A DNA stretch of 14,190 nucleotides from Byssothecium circinans (Eukaryota; Ascomycota; Dothideomycetes; Pleosporales; Massarinaceae): positions 622,523 to 636,712 of the forward strand of contig ML976986.1 in the NCBI GenBank assembly GCA_010015675.1, in the 5' to 3' direction. Below, in pieces: positions 1-7,973 of the stretch. Within the stretch, counting starts at the first letter, position 1. The number at the start of each line of letters is the position of its first letter. The notes beneath the pieces are model-generated. The model did no database searches. It was given only the letters and a program-made list of their open reading frames with translations, and was not told where the DNA came from. The position numbers and the translations under genes were made by a program.

Positions 1-605
1 AAGTACCTAAATCTCTTTAAACGCACACTACTAGAAGGAAAGGTAGCAGCAGCTCTAATAATAATAGAGGACTTAAAGAACGTATACTAATAGTTATAGG
101 TTAGCCTTAAAACAGCATAACATAAAAGTATTTTATATATAAATATAAAATGAAAAATGGCACCTTAGCTAGAGAAGGGGGATAAAGTATACTTACTTAT
201 AAAATTTTTTTACATAAAATAACTAAGTAAGGGACTAGATAACATTAAGGTTAGACTATTTTTAATATAAGCTAGGATAAGCCCTATTAATTACTAACTC
301 TAGCTACCTAAAGAAGCTAAGATACATCTAGTATTCTATATATCTAAGCTAGAACTAGTAGACCTTAAGACGCTATTATAGAAAATATTCTACTATAAAA
401 TTAAGGAAGAAAATGAATTTAAAGTTAAGAAGATCACGGACTAGAGAGATTAGAAAGGTAGAAGGGAGTATCTAATTAAATAGAAAGGTTACCTAGAGAA
501 TAAGAATACGTAGGAACTAGTTACATACCTTATAGGCTATAAGTATCTCCTAAAGCACTAGTATTAATATTCTAGAAAGGTAACTAATTAATAGTAGTAG
601 CACTA
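1..605 (+). pseudogene. Gypsy-1a pol fragment: integrase C-terminal domain and chromodomain
   Basis: Frame 1 read through its stops gives the GDKVYLL motif of the integrase C-terminal beta-barrel (about 175-210). A stretch ending in IHLVFYISKLE follows (about 322-354); this corresponds to the I-H-P-V-F-H-V-S-x-L motif of fungal gypsy integrases. A chromodomain comes next (about 411-560) with EYLIK*KGYLENKNT*E, matching the family pattern YLVKWKGY...TWEP with Trp codons now TAG. In the intact family integrase joins the cDNA to the host genome and the chromodomain guides it to modified histones. The fragment starts mid-domain at the window edge and has more than ten in-frame TAA/TAG codons. The tail is rich in former Gln codons; the original stop cannot be fixed. 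Confidence 0.87.
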
Positions 606-1065
606 AGTACAGCCTCTAGATTTACTAAAGTAATATTCTAGAGTAGAGCCTCTTACGCTTCTAATACCTCTAACTTTTTAATAGATAATATTCCTTTATT
701 AAACATCTCTTACTCCTTCTAATAAAGTAGTTTCTTTTATTTATAAAGCCTTAAAAGCTTCTCTCTTACTAGATAGGTACGCTATAGAGTAGCCTTAGTA
801 ACATCCTCCTCTATATATAGATAAGCCTCCTCTTCCTCCTCTAACGCCTTAAGATAACCTATCTCCTTATTAATTTTTAAGAAATCTAGTAGAGGTAAAC
901 CCGTAGGCTTACATAGGCTACGCCTAACGCAAGTATAGTTATTATAATACTTATGTAGGGATAACAGTTTATAAGGGAGCTAATAGGTGGCGTAATAAGA
1001 ATAAGTAACTATAGTAAAGGAACCGTGACTATTAATATAGTTAGTAAGTAAATAGTAATAGTAAA
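584..1065 (-). pseudogene. Antisense coiled-coil-like frame in gypsy-1a 3' spacer
   Basis: On the strand opposite pol, a single frame between chromodomain and LTR reads as a plausible protein once TAA/TAG are taken as RIP-altered codons. It contains CVRRSLYKPAGLP-type sequence followed by a long Glu/Lys/Leu-rich helix. The same frame exists without indels in the other gypsy-1 copy (7974-8471, plus strand), which supports a real former coding region. Similar antisense proteins near the 3' end of fungal gypsy elements are, from memory, often annotated as hypothetical proteins; function is unknown. Start and true stop are not visible. Confidence 0.5.
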
Positions 1066-1108
1066 TAAAATAAGAGGGTAGTTATTAACTTATAAGGATA
1101 TTAAGCTC

Positions 1109-1123
1109 TAAGAGGGGGGATAG
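1109..1123 (+). other. Polypurine tract of gypsy-1a
   Basis: The run taagaggggggatag lies directly before the LTR, the position of the plus-strand DNA primer in LTR retrotransposons. The same purine run occurs at the mirrored position in the other copy (7932-7946, minus strand). Confidence 0.75.
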
Positions 1124-1584
1124 TATTATAACCTAAACGTAGGGTTACTATACTTATATAATAGCTAGCTACGCGCCATAACTAAATAGAAGGTCATAGA
1201 TAGTAAGTAAGGTTACGTGACTATCCTAGCGTCCTAGGAGTCCTAGAGGTCCTACGAGGGACTAGGATAGATAAGATAGATAGGATAGAGGGACGTAGTT
1301 AGTATATAGATGAACTTAATCTCTACCTTATAGAAGTTATGTTTAAACCTACTCTTAGGATTATAATCTATTTAGTATCTTATACTCTATAATTGTAAGC
1401 TCACCTAAGTGTACTAAGTATACGCCCTTTAGATAAATATTATAACGTACTGTTAGAGTACTACTATATGTCATAAATTAATATCTCTTTAAGAGAACTA
1501 ACTGAGCTCTAGAACCTAAGCATCCTTATCACCTAAAAAGCTCTTTAAGCTATCTCTAGTAATAAGCCCCCCTAGACCTTAACA
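1124..1584 (+). repeat. Gypsy-1a 3' LTR (461 bp)
   Basis: The LTR begins TATTATAACC directly after the polypurine tract; the original start was probably TGTTA, G changed to A by RIP. It ends CCTTAACA, giving TGTTA...TAACA inverted ends. The other copy (7471-7931) has exactly the same length. Similarity between the copies stops at 1584, where pogo-type transposase coding sequence begins, and this fixes the 3' boundary. A TATA-like run (about 1153-1161) could be a U3 promoter, but the context is so AT-rich that this is weak. A short tandem repeat of gatagata-type units lies near 1265-1287. Confidence 0.88.
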
Positions 1585-2650
1585 TATATTTACCCTACTA
1601 TTTATTATATATAAAAGGCGCATCTATATCTCTTTATAGTACTAGGAAGCTAATATACTACGCAATTAGAAGCTCCTAGTCTTAGAGAATAGATAAATAA
1701 CTAATAAGCTTAGTCTTACGTAGTTAAAGCACTTTAACGCGCATATAAAGGTGAGAACTATTAGCGTCTATTAGTTACTAATTTTAGATGGCTATAAAAG
1801 CTACCTTAATTAAGATTTTAAGGATTATTATTATGATAATAAGATCTTTACGCTCTATATACTACTGCACTCGTCACACATCCTCTAGCCGCTTAATGTA
1901 GTGTTATTCTCGCCGCTTAAGCGCAAGTACTCTAATATTATTTAGGGCTTAGCGTAATAGCGCGTTTTTTATATTAATAAGGAAGCGTTCCTACTAGCCT
2001 TTAAAGACGCGTTTTTAAGCGTGTTTATAGTTTAGAACTATTAAAAGGCCTGTAAGGCAATAGGGCTAGTCCCTTTAAACGCGTAGGTAGTACTTAATTA
2101 CTTTAATATGCGTATACGTACCCTACTAGGACCCCTACTACTAGAGATGCTATAGCTATTAAGAACTCTAAGTAATACACGCGAATTTAGCTTATGGTTA
2201 AAGTTTATACGTGATTCTATTACTTAGTTACTATGAATGGCGCAGGATGAGCTTTTGCAGCTCATTAAAGGCACTAAGTTAGTGCTGCATAATACAGCGC
2301 TTATAAAGGCGCGTATTAAAGAGCTTGAATAGCAACTTGTAGTAGTAACTAAGTAAAAAACACGCAAGTATAAGTATCTTTAGAAGGGTAGTACTATAGA
2401 GTATAGTCCTATAGTAGACTAGAATAGTTCTAAACTATTAGGAATAGTTTAGAACTATAAAAGGGTAAGGGTAGAGGGTAAGCATGAGATGTAATAACTA
2501 GGTATTTGCTACTATGGTAACTACGGGAAGGCTAGGCATAACGCGAGAATATGTTAAGTAGATAAAGAGGGTTCTTCTAAGTTAGAGGCTAGTACTTAGT
2601 TTATTATATTAAGTAGTAATATAGACAATAATAATGATAAAGTTAAGTAA
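1585..2650 (+). pseudogene. Fot1/pogo-type (DDE_1) transposase, C-terminal half, RIP-inactivated
   Basis: One frame runs from 1586 to 2650 without indels. The second catalytic Asp lies in LILDGYKSYL (codon 1787-1789). The third lies in HSSHIL*PLNVVLFSPLKR (codon 1895-1897), where Asp has become Asn. The spacing is exactly 35 residues, the DD35D class of Fot1/pogo elements. A Lys/Arg-rich stretch and a Lys/Glu coiled coil follow. The frame ends in a CX2CX4HX4C zinc knuckle (2513-2554) whose first two Cys codons now read Tyr (TAT) while HNARIC survives. The N-terminal DNA-binding half is absent, removed by the gypsy-1a insertion. About twenty TAA/TAG codons interrupt the frame. TAA at 2648 may itself be an altered CAA, so the true end is uncertain. 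Confidence 0.88.
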
Positions 2651-2655
2651 GTTAG

Positions 2656-2713
2656 TATTACTAAGGAAAAGTAGCTATCTTAATGGTGTAGCCGTCTTAA
2701 TAGTGCTTTACGT
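2656..2713 (-). repeat. Pogo-B 3' terminal inverted repeat
   Basis: Read inward on the minus strand from the TA at 2714-2715, the sequence starts ACGTAAAGCACTATTAAGAC. It aligns without gaps over about 56 bases with the TIR that starts at 13669. Most differences are C/T or G/A, consistent with this copy being RIP-mutated and the other not. This alignment identifies both as ends of one transposon family. Confidence 0.8.
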
Positions 2714-2715
2714 TA

Positions 2716-2965
2716 ACCTTTAAAGATATATTTTTAAGTATATTTATAGTTTAGAACTATTAAAAGGCCTTTAAGGCATTAGGGCTAGTCTCTCTAAATA
2801 TATAAGTAATACTTAATTATCTTAATATATATATATATATACTCTACTAGGACCCTTACTACTAGAGACGCTATAGTAATTAAGAATACTAAGTAATATA
2901 CGTAAATTTAGCTTATAGTTAAAGCTAGTACGTAATTCTATTACTTAATTACTATAGATAGTGTG
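2716..2965 (+). pseudogene. Pogo-C: transposase fragment, duplicate of 1997-2244
   Basis: About 250 bp repeat part of the pogo-B transposase (the segment after the third catalytic residue) in the same orientation, with extra transitions. The only length change is a two-base expansion in a TA run (about 2822-2840). The fragment begins directly after the TA ending pogo-B, so it is the right-hand remainder of the copy into which pogo-B jumped. Homology ends near 2965, before the coiled coil and zinc knuckle, so its 3' end is lost. It is more heavily mutated than pogo-B: several GCG/CGT stretches have become ATA. Confidence 0.85.
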
Positions 2966-3230
2966 AAAAGGTAATAGAGATATAGTAGAGATAGTTAAAA
3001 TAGTAGTAGATTAATAGTAGATTATGTCGTTTTTTATTAAGAGTTTAATCAAAGATAGAGCACTTACTTATACCTTTCTTCAGCTTATTCCTACTAGCCT
3101 GTATGCGGTAGATAGTATAAGGAAAGACTGCAAGCGTTCTTATTTTTCTATAAATGTCTTAGCTTAATATTGTTTCTTTATTTAATAAAGAACTAATAAC
3201 GCTATAATATTAGCTAGGCCTTTAGATTAG

Positions 3231-3262
3231 TCAATTGATTAATTGCTTAATTAATCAATTGA
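3231..3262. repeat. Perfect 14-bp inverted repeat with 4-nt loop
   Basis: The arm tcaattgattaatt (3231-3244) is exactly complementary to aattaatcaattga (3249-3262), separated by gctt. Each arm also contains the self-complementary tcaattga. No matching element end is seen nearby. It could be a transposon scar, a back-to-back pair of termini, or chance in AT-rich DNA, although 14 perfect pairs is long for chance. Confidence 0.7.
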
Positions 3263-3303
3263 TTTAGGATGGTTCTATCTAATCTATAGTCAACTGCCTA
3301 GGA

Positions 3304-3336
3304 GGTAGTAATCTAGGATAGCCTAGATTACTAACC
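3304..3336. repeat. Imperfect hairpin, 11-bp perfect core
   Basis: The arm agtaatctagg (3307-3317) pairs perfectly with cctagattact (3322-3332) across an atag loop. The outer ggt (3304-3306) pairs with acc (3334-3336) around a one-base bulge. It lies about 40 bp after the 14-bp inverted repeat. Role unknown. Confidence 0.65.
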
Positions 3337-3363
3337 TATAGTATTTAACTACTAGGTAATAAG

Positions 3364-3581
3364 GAGTATATATAGAAATAAGAGTAGATTAATATAAGTA
3401 TTAAATATACTCTTATATTCTAACACTAATTATAGAGTACTATTTACCTCTAAGTATTAAAGCATGTTCTTAGCAAAGCTTAGAGTTAATAAGAAGCTTT
3501 TAACTAGCTTTTATCTATAAATAGATAGATAGATGGAACGAATAAACTAAACACTAGAATGTTATCTAAAAATATACGCTA
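3364..3581 (+). pseudogene. Gypsy-2 integrase core, part 1 (before the pogo-A insertion)
   Basis: The frame shows LFTSKY, the segment after the second catalytic Asp of retroviral-type integrase, with that Asp now Asn (codon 3422-3424). Further on is SFYL*IDR*MERIN*TLE, corresponding to the family motif FHPQTDGQTERxNQxLE. The catalytic Glu is GAA at 3536-3538. TAA/TAG stand where Gln is expected and ATG where Thr is expected. The frame ends at TA 3580-3581, the pogo-A target site, and continues at 5436. Confidence 0.85.
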
Positions 3582-3625
3582 ACATGTTTTATAAGCGAGC
3601 GCCGTATATAAGTGAGCGCTGTACC
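3582..3625 (+). repeat. Pogo-A left terminal inverted repeat (44 bp)
   Basis: It begins ACATGTTTTATAAG and pairs with the right TIR with only a handful of mismatches, all transitions. Inside are two 14-nt direct repeats, ataagcgagcgccg (3591-3604) and ataagtgagcgctg (3608-3621), spaced 17 nt. These are likely transposase-binding sites. Confidence 0.9.
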
Positions 3626-3801
3626 CTACTAACTTTTCACACCTTTACAAGCATATAACTCAACCAATTTATAAGCTACTATATAGATTTTGAAATAGCA
3701 TATTAAACAGCATCTAAAGAATCTTTTTAGCATGTACGTGAATTATGCCTAGGCTCCCTATACCTTGTGCAGCGCGCTAGAGCCTAGCGGCTGAGGCCTA
3801 A

Positions 3802-5352
3802 TCACTCTCCACCTTAACACTGTTCACGCTCTATCTGCTAATCAGCCTCCTTTTAAGCAAGTATATCCTCTCCTTCTCCCTTTGTTAAGGTCCCCTGCCT
3901 CTGTATATGCTTCTTTTTGCGCTGCCTACGCTTTGTTGCTGCCTCGTTGGCTTTCTTAAGGCTAGTAATCTGATCGCGCATTAGCTCAGCTAAGAGCATC
4001 ATAACCTCTGCCCCTTTCTTAAGCTGGCTAATTGCCTTAATAATTAAGGCTAGTAATGAGCTCTTATGCCGCCGTACGCGATTAGGTATCAATGTTGATT
4101 AAGCCTTAAGCTCACGTACGTTGCTTAGCCTACGAGCTTCCTAGAAGGCGTCTAGTAGAGAGGCTAGTAGTATAGGCATATAGAGCTATATATCTAGCTT
4201 TAATAGAACTATGTCTAGCTAGAGAGGTATAAGGCCTGCGCCTTAAAAGGCTAAGCAGATATTAGCTGCCGTAAATGATCGTGTGAAGGCTGCCTTAAAG
4301 GCTAGCAGAAACTTAAGCTTAGTAATATAGTTAATATAGTAGTGGATTAGATCTTTAATCTTATAGCTATACGCGCGCTTTAATAGTGAGAAGTAGCTAA
4401 TGTTAAGAAGCTAGAGTAGGTGTAATAAGTAAGGTAGTATATAGAGCGTATAGATATTATTCTCCTTATAGAGCTCTTAAAACTCAAGAGAGTAGTAGCT
4501 CTCATAGCTATCAAGGATAAGTAAGTAATAGGCGCCTATTACTTAAGCCTTTATATAAGCGTTAAAGTGCTTTAGCTATTTAAGTCCTAGCTTATTATTC
4601 ATCTAGCTGTTATTACTAATAGCAATAGCCTAGTTACGTGGAATATCCTCCTCATACTAGGTAGATAGGTGGTGCTTACTAGCAAAGATAATAAATAGTG
4701 GGATAGCCTAGCTAGTAGCATTGATTCCTTAGATAACTATTACCTACTCATGATTGCCTAGCTGGATAGCCTTTAGCTAGCCTCTCCTCTCTAACCCTAT
4801 TATGATAAGCTAAGTCATAATCTTACCTATCATAAAGCTAGCCTTATCAAAGTTATAGACGTCCTTATTATAAATGCTATACTTAGCTTTTATCTGCTCT
4901 ATAAGCTTAAACTAGCTTCTAATTAATATAGGATCTTTACATAGAGCTCTCTACCTATCATAGGCCTAGTTAAAACGTGTTTTAAGGCTATTAGTACGCT
5001 TAACAAAGTTGCGCGGCTAGTAGACGCTAACCTAACCTCTACTACGCGCTGCTAGTAGCTTATTAGCTATATTGCGTATAGCTGCGTACATAGGCGTAAA
5101 TCTACGTTTATCTAGGTTAAGTATATAGCTAATAATTACCTCCTCTTCTAGCTGTGTGAGCTTCTTTGAGTTAGGCTAGCAATCACGTTAGAAAGAGATA
5201 CTAGCGCGTTAGCGGTAGAGTGTTCTGTCAGACACATTATAGACTATAGCAGCAGCGTGATTGCTCTAGATTTGATTAGCATTGATAGATGAGATAGCAA
5301 GCTAAATATCTGCTTCATTTGAAGATAATTAAGTAACGTTGTATAGAGCCAT
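3802..5352 (-). pseudogene. Pogo-A transposase, full length, RIP-inactivated
   Basis: Reading from ATG at 5352-5350 to TGA at 3804-3802 gives 516 codons in one frame with no indel, the usual Fot1 size. Domains are: a psq/CENP-B-type helix-turn-helix near residues 12-60, a Tc5/CENP-B-type DNA-binding part near 65-135 (KLTQLEEEVIISYIL), then the DDE core. First Asp is in YNFDKASF (residue 169) and second in LILDSYES (281). The third, in the LLNISYFS stretch, is now Asn (317). The last two are 35 residues apart, DD35D. The C-terminus is a Lys/Arg-rich helix (KKANEAATKRRQRKKK). About thirty premature stops are all TAA or TAG. The last quarter is least damaged: 3853-4092 is open for 79 codons but is only a remnant of this frame, not a gene. 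Confidence 0.93.
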
Positions 5353-5389
5353 TATACGTTAAGATAAGAGAGGTGCGTAAACTTAGTAA

Positions 5390-5433
5390 GGTGCGGCGCT
5401 TACTTATACGCGGCGCTCACTTATAAAACACGT
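5390..5433 (-). repeat. Pogo-A right terminal inverted repeat (44 bp)
   Basis: On the minus strand it reads ACGTGTTTTATAAGTGAGCG onward, mirroring the left TIR. It carries the same two 14-nt direct repeats at 17-nt spacing. It lies 37 bp upstream of the transposase start codon, so it probably overlapped the promoter region. Confidence 0.9.
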
Positions 5434-5435
5434 TA

Positions 5436-6127
5436 ATAAGCTATAAAATAACTAAGTTAAACTTCTACTAATAGCATAACTAGCCTATAATAGTATGAGA
5501 TTTTTAATAATAAGATACTCACCACATTACGCGAACTACGGATATAAGCTGATTGCTTATCAAGATCCTAGAGACATTAAGAGTCTTTTAGCTAAAGCTA
5601 ATAATAAGGTATAACTTCTTCGTAAATTATACAACAAATTAAGCTAATGACTTACTTAAAGAAACTTTACGATAGCTAAATTAGTAAATAAGAAAAGACT
5701 TAAAGGACTAACTCTTAAAAAGAGGGATAAAGTTTTTTTATTATAAAAAAATTTAAAAACTAAATCGCTATGCGATAAACTAGACAACCTTAGAATAAGA
5801 TTATTCTAAATTATAGAAGTTAAAGGACTAGTAACTTTTAAACTAAAACTTCTTAAAAGTATACGCATACATTTTATTTTTTATAAATTACTCTTTAAAC
5901 TAGCGCCACTAGATCCTAAAATTAAAATATATATTAAGCTTAAGGACAAAGATTATGAGGTTGAAGAGATTAAGAACTTACGGAAATTTAAGCGTTAGTA
6001 AAAATACTTAGTTAAGTAAAAAAACTAGCTAGATAGCTAGAATACCTAAAAACTAATATAGAATTTTATAGATTATAAGAAACTAGTAAAAGACTACTAC
6101 TAGCAGCATTTAAAAGCAGCAACTCTA
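5436..6127 (+). pseudogene. Gypsy-2 integrase C-terminal part and chromodomain (after the pogo-A insertion)
   Basis: The frame continues from part 1. LLLIA*LAYNSM (about 5462-5497) matches the end of the integrase core (LLPxAxFAYN). KKRDKVFLL (about 5720-5746) is the GDKV motif of the C-terminal barrel. IRIHFIFYKLLFKLAP (about 5857-5904) corresponds to the conserved I-H-P-V-F-H-V-S-L-L-x-P-A-P stretch. The chromodomain spans about 5951-6085: DYEVEEIKNLRKFKR, then YLVK*KN and NT*KL, where Trp codons are TAG. The frame fades after about 6127. About fifteen stops, all TAA/TAG apart from one TGA near 5648. Confidence 0.9.
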
Positions 6128-6784
6128 TATTCGCTAAGAAAGTAGAAAAGTTAAAAAATAAATAAGGATTAAAAAAGATTAAAGAAAGATTAGCCTATAA
6201 CTAGCCTAGGTTAGTTAACAATAGTTTAGATAGCAATAGTTTAGCTAAAGTAGTGGTCTTTATACTCTTTAAAGTCCCTACCTCTTAAGTAGTATTTATT
6301 GCATTTAAGATATAGTAATCCTAGTTTGTAAAAGAATACTTGCAGGCCTTAAGTTTAGCTAGCTTAACGTAAAGCTATGCCACCTTAGCCTTAAAATAAA
6401 AAAGCGTAATTTACTTTTTTTTTTCTTTTTATACTTTCTTTTACTTCTCCTTAGAGACAAATAGACTATATTTAGCGTAAACTTAAATGCAGGTGGCACA
6501 CTAACTTATAGCTATATTAATAAAATAGTAAAGCCTACGCTTCTAGCAACGCTTGCAATCTAGCATTATCTCTAAACCTTAAGAACGGACTTAGTTAGCA
6601 TAGTAACGATGACGCGTAGTTAATAATTTAGATAGAACCTTAGGCATAGTTAAAAAAAATTTAGTAAAACTTTAAAAAAGGCTATAATACTATAAGTAAC
6701 TAAAGACACGCACGACTTATATACTAGCTATAAAAAGGAGCAGCATAGCAGACATACTTTTTAAAATATTAAAATAATAACTTT
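6128..6784. other. Gypsy-2 3' spacer with a possible antisense frame
   Basis: These 657 bp lie between the chromodomain and the polypurine tract. No plus-strand frame is convincing. On the minus strand, about 6300-6650, one frame reads as plausible protein if TAA/TAG are taken as former Gln/Trp: RDNARLQALLEA, then VCHLHLSL, then a Lys/Arg block (KESIKRKKK) opposite a T-run. This would parallel the antisense frame of gypsy-1, but there is no second copy here to test it, so it stays tentative. Confidence 0.35.
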
Positions 6785-6798
6785 AAAGAGAGGGATAA
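6785..6798 (+). other. Polypurine tract of gypsy-2
   Basis: The purine-rich run aaagagagggataa lies immediately before the LTR start TGTTATAA, the plus-strand priming site position. Confidence 0.75.
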
Positions 6799-7239
6799 TG
6801 TTATAAAATAGTAGATAAGCGTAGCTACGCAAGAATAATACGCTTAAGGAGAGTATTAGATAGTAAAGCACAAGACAAGGTTAAGGTATTAGTTACGTAG
6901 TTATAATCCCGCTAAGACTAACTAACCTTAAAAGTAGGCTATAGTCCTAAATTAGACGAAGATTTAAAGAGTAAAAGCTTTAGGTAGGATTAGGAACTTA
7001 TTAAAGGAATAGAATAGGTAGTATAAAAACTAAAAGAATTTTTTTTATCTTTTAGATTCTAGTTCTTTATAGTTAACTCTTTATAGTTTATCTCTTACTT
7101 AGATTAAGACTTGTTAGTTATTCTATAGTTCGTTATAAAATTAGTTATTTTTAGATAAACATTATTGTACGTTTACTTCTTAAATTACTAAAGCTTACTA
7201 CTTAAAGTATATACCTAACATGACTAACCTCCTTTAACA
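6799..7239 (+). repeat. Gypsy-2 3' LTR (441 bp)
   Basis: It starts TGTTATAAAA right after the polypurine tract and is proposed to end CTTTAACA, giving TGTTA...TAACA inverted ends, the same end type as gypsy-1. No second copy is in the window, so the right boundary is inferred from the ends alone. An alternative ending at the ACCTAACA of 7213-7220 is possible. Confidence 0.7.
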
Positions 7240-7470
7240 TAGATTAGAATCTAGTAAGTATACCTCTTAGTAATAAATACTTATATTAGCTTCTACTTTA
7301 GCCTTTATATTAGCCTAGTTATTAAACTTAATATAGGTAGTAGCTATATTAGTTTAAATTCTTTTACGCTAGTTAAAGTATTAAGTATCTATAGTAGGTC
7401 TACTAAATAGTAAAGAAAGAAGGCTACGTAAGTAAAGTTAGTAGTAGCCTAAGGTAAGTATAAGTACTAT
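7240..7470. other. Unassigned DNA between two LTRs
   Basis: These 231 bp separate the gypsy-2 LTR from the gypsy-1b LTR. They are AT-rich and RIP-like. No coding frame, primer-binding site or element terminus was recognised. The segment should contain the target into which gypsy-1b inserted. Confidence 0.4.
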
Positions 7471-7931
7471 TATTAAGGTCTAGGGGGGCTTATTACTAGA
7501 GATAGCTTAAAGAGCTTTTTAGGTGATAAGGATGCTTAGGTTCTAGAGCTTAGTTAGTTCTCTTAAAGAGATATTAATTTACGACACACGGTAGTACTCT
7601 AATAGTACGTTATAATATTTATCTAAAGGGCGTACACTTAGTGAACTTAGGTGAGCTTACAATTATAGAGTATGAGATACTAAATAGATTATAATCCTAA
7701 GAGTAAGTTTAAACATAACTTCTATAAGGTAGAGATTAAGTTTATCTATATACTAACTACGTCCCTCTATCCTATCTATCCTATCTATCCTAGTCCCCCG
7801 TGGGACCTCTAGGACTCCTAGGACGCTAGGATAGTTACGTAACCTTACTTACTATCTATGACCTTCTATCTAGTCATGGCGCGTAGCTAGCTATTATATA
7901 AGTATAGTAACCCTACGTTTAGGCTATAATA
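7471..7931 (-). repeat. Gypsy-1b 3' LTR (461 bp)
   Basis: Gapless reverse-complement match to 1124-1584. On the minus strand it starts TATTATAGCC and ends CCTTAATA; both ends carry the TG-to-TA and CA-to-TA changes expected from RIP of TG...CA. A tatcctatc tandem repeat is at about 7768-7792, clearer than in copy a. Confidence 0.88.
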
Positions 7932-7946
7932 CTATCCCCCCTCTTA
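7932..7946 (-). other. Polypurine tract of gypsy-1b
   Basis: Minus-strand taagaggggggatag adjoins the LTR start, identical to the tract of copy a. Confidence 0.75.
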
Positions 7947-7973
7947 GAGCTTAATATCCTTATAAGTTAATAA

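Larger units (their letters stand above)
1..1584 (+). mobile_element. Gypsy-1 copy a: 3' end of a Ty3/gypsy chromodomain retrotransposon, RIP-mutated
   Basis: In order the segment holds the integrase C-terminal domain, a chromodomain, a 3' spacer with an antisense frame, a polypurine tract and an LTR. It is the reverse complement of 7471-9053 over its whole length (1584 against 1583 bases), the single-base difference being a deletion in the other copy. Differences are almost all transitions, as expected from RIP. The 5' part lies outside the window. The LTR end at 1584 falls inside a pogo-type transposase, so this element inserted into that transposon. Confidence 0.9.
1585..2713 (+). mobile_element. 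Pogo-B: 3' half of a Fot1/pogo-type DNA transposon
   Basis: The segment holds the C-terminal half of a DDE transposase and a 3' terminal inverted repeat, and ends at a TA dinucleotide (2714-2715). The 5' half must lie beyond the left edge, on the far side of the gypsy-1a insertion. Directly after the TA, sequence homologous to pogo-B's own transposase resumes (2716 onward). Pogo-B therefore inserted into another copy of its own family, at the TA equivalent to 1995-1996 of pogo-B. Confidence 0.85.
2966..3363. other. Unassigned stretch between pogo-C and gypsy-2
   Basis: No recognisable coding frame, RNA gene or element end was found. About 3020-3150 retains more CA/TG dinucleotides (for example cttcagctt, ctgtatgcgg) than its surroundings, so it may be less RIP-affected, perhaps single-copy. 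The right half carries two hairpin-forming inverted repeats listed separately. The left edge of gypsy-2 is probably somewhere in 3263-3363, but integrase similarity becomes convincing only after that. Confidence 0.4.
3582..5433 (-). mobile_element. Pogo-A: complete Fot1/pogo-type DNA transposon (1852 bp)
   Basis: The element has 44-bp terminal inverted repeats at both ends, is flanked by TA on both sides (3580-3581 and 5434-5435), and contains one full-length transposase frame on the minus strand. Removing the element and one TA restores a continuous integrase frame, direct proof of the insertion and of the TA duplication. The size is typical of fungal Fot1-like elements. The element is non-autonomous now because the transposase is RIP-mutated. 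It differs from the pogo-B/C family in TIR and protein. Confidence 0.93.
3364..7239 (+). mobile_element. Gypsy-2: 3' half of a second Ty3/gypsy chromodomain retrotransposon, interrupted by pogo-A
   Basis: Integrase core sequence (3364-3579) resumes in the same frame at 5436 once the pogo-A insertion and one TA copy are removed (1854 bases, divisible by three). The integrase C-terminal domain, chromodomain, 3' spacer, polypurine tract and a 441-bp LTR follow. Protein sequence, LTR and spacer differ from gypsy-1, so this is a separate family. The gag-to-RNase-H part and the 5' LTR are not in the window. Confidence 0.88.

Noticed and set aside
1153..1161. TATA box of the gypsy-1 LTR as a confident promoter
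   Set aside because: TATATA-like runs occur throughout this AT-rich, RIP-mutated DNA, so the motif alone has no weight; it is mentioned only within the LTR entry.
1995..2965. Tandem duplication of a transposase segment
   Set aside because: The second copy begins exactly after the TIR and TA of the first, at an internal TA of the transposase, which fits nested insertion better than tandem duplication.
3231..3336. tRNA or structured ncRNA gene
   Set aside because: The stems do not fit a cloverleaf, and no A/B box or conserved loop sequence is seen.
2961..3643. gtgtgaaaag at 2961-2970 and cttttcacac at 3634-3643 as terminal inverted repeats of one element
   Set aside because: The match is only 10 bp. 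The right one lies inside pogo-A and the left one inside or at the edge of pogo-C, so no single element can span them.
3853..4092. 79-codon minus-strand open frame as an independent gene
   Set aside because: It lies in phase inside the 516-codon pogo-A transposase frame and matches the basic C-terminal tail of Fot1-type transposases. Its stop is a TAA at a probable former Gln codon.
6415..6424. T-run as a terminator or poly(A) remnant of a LINE
   Set aside because: It lies mid-spacer of gypsy-2 with no adjacent LINE-type coding sequence or target duplication, and coincides with the Lys block of the tentative antisense frame.
7471..7931. Plus-strand frame through the LTR (LITRDSLKSFLGDKDA-like) as coding
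   Set aside because: It crosses the LTR boundary into unrelated DNA and meets frequent stops, and no family resemblance was seen.
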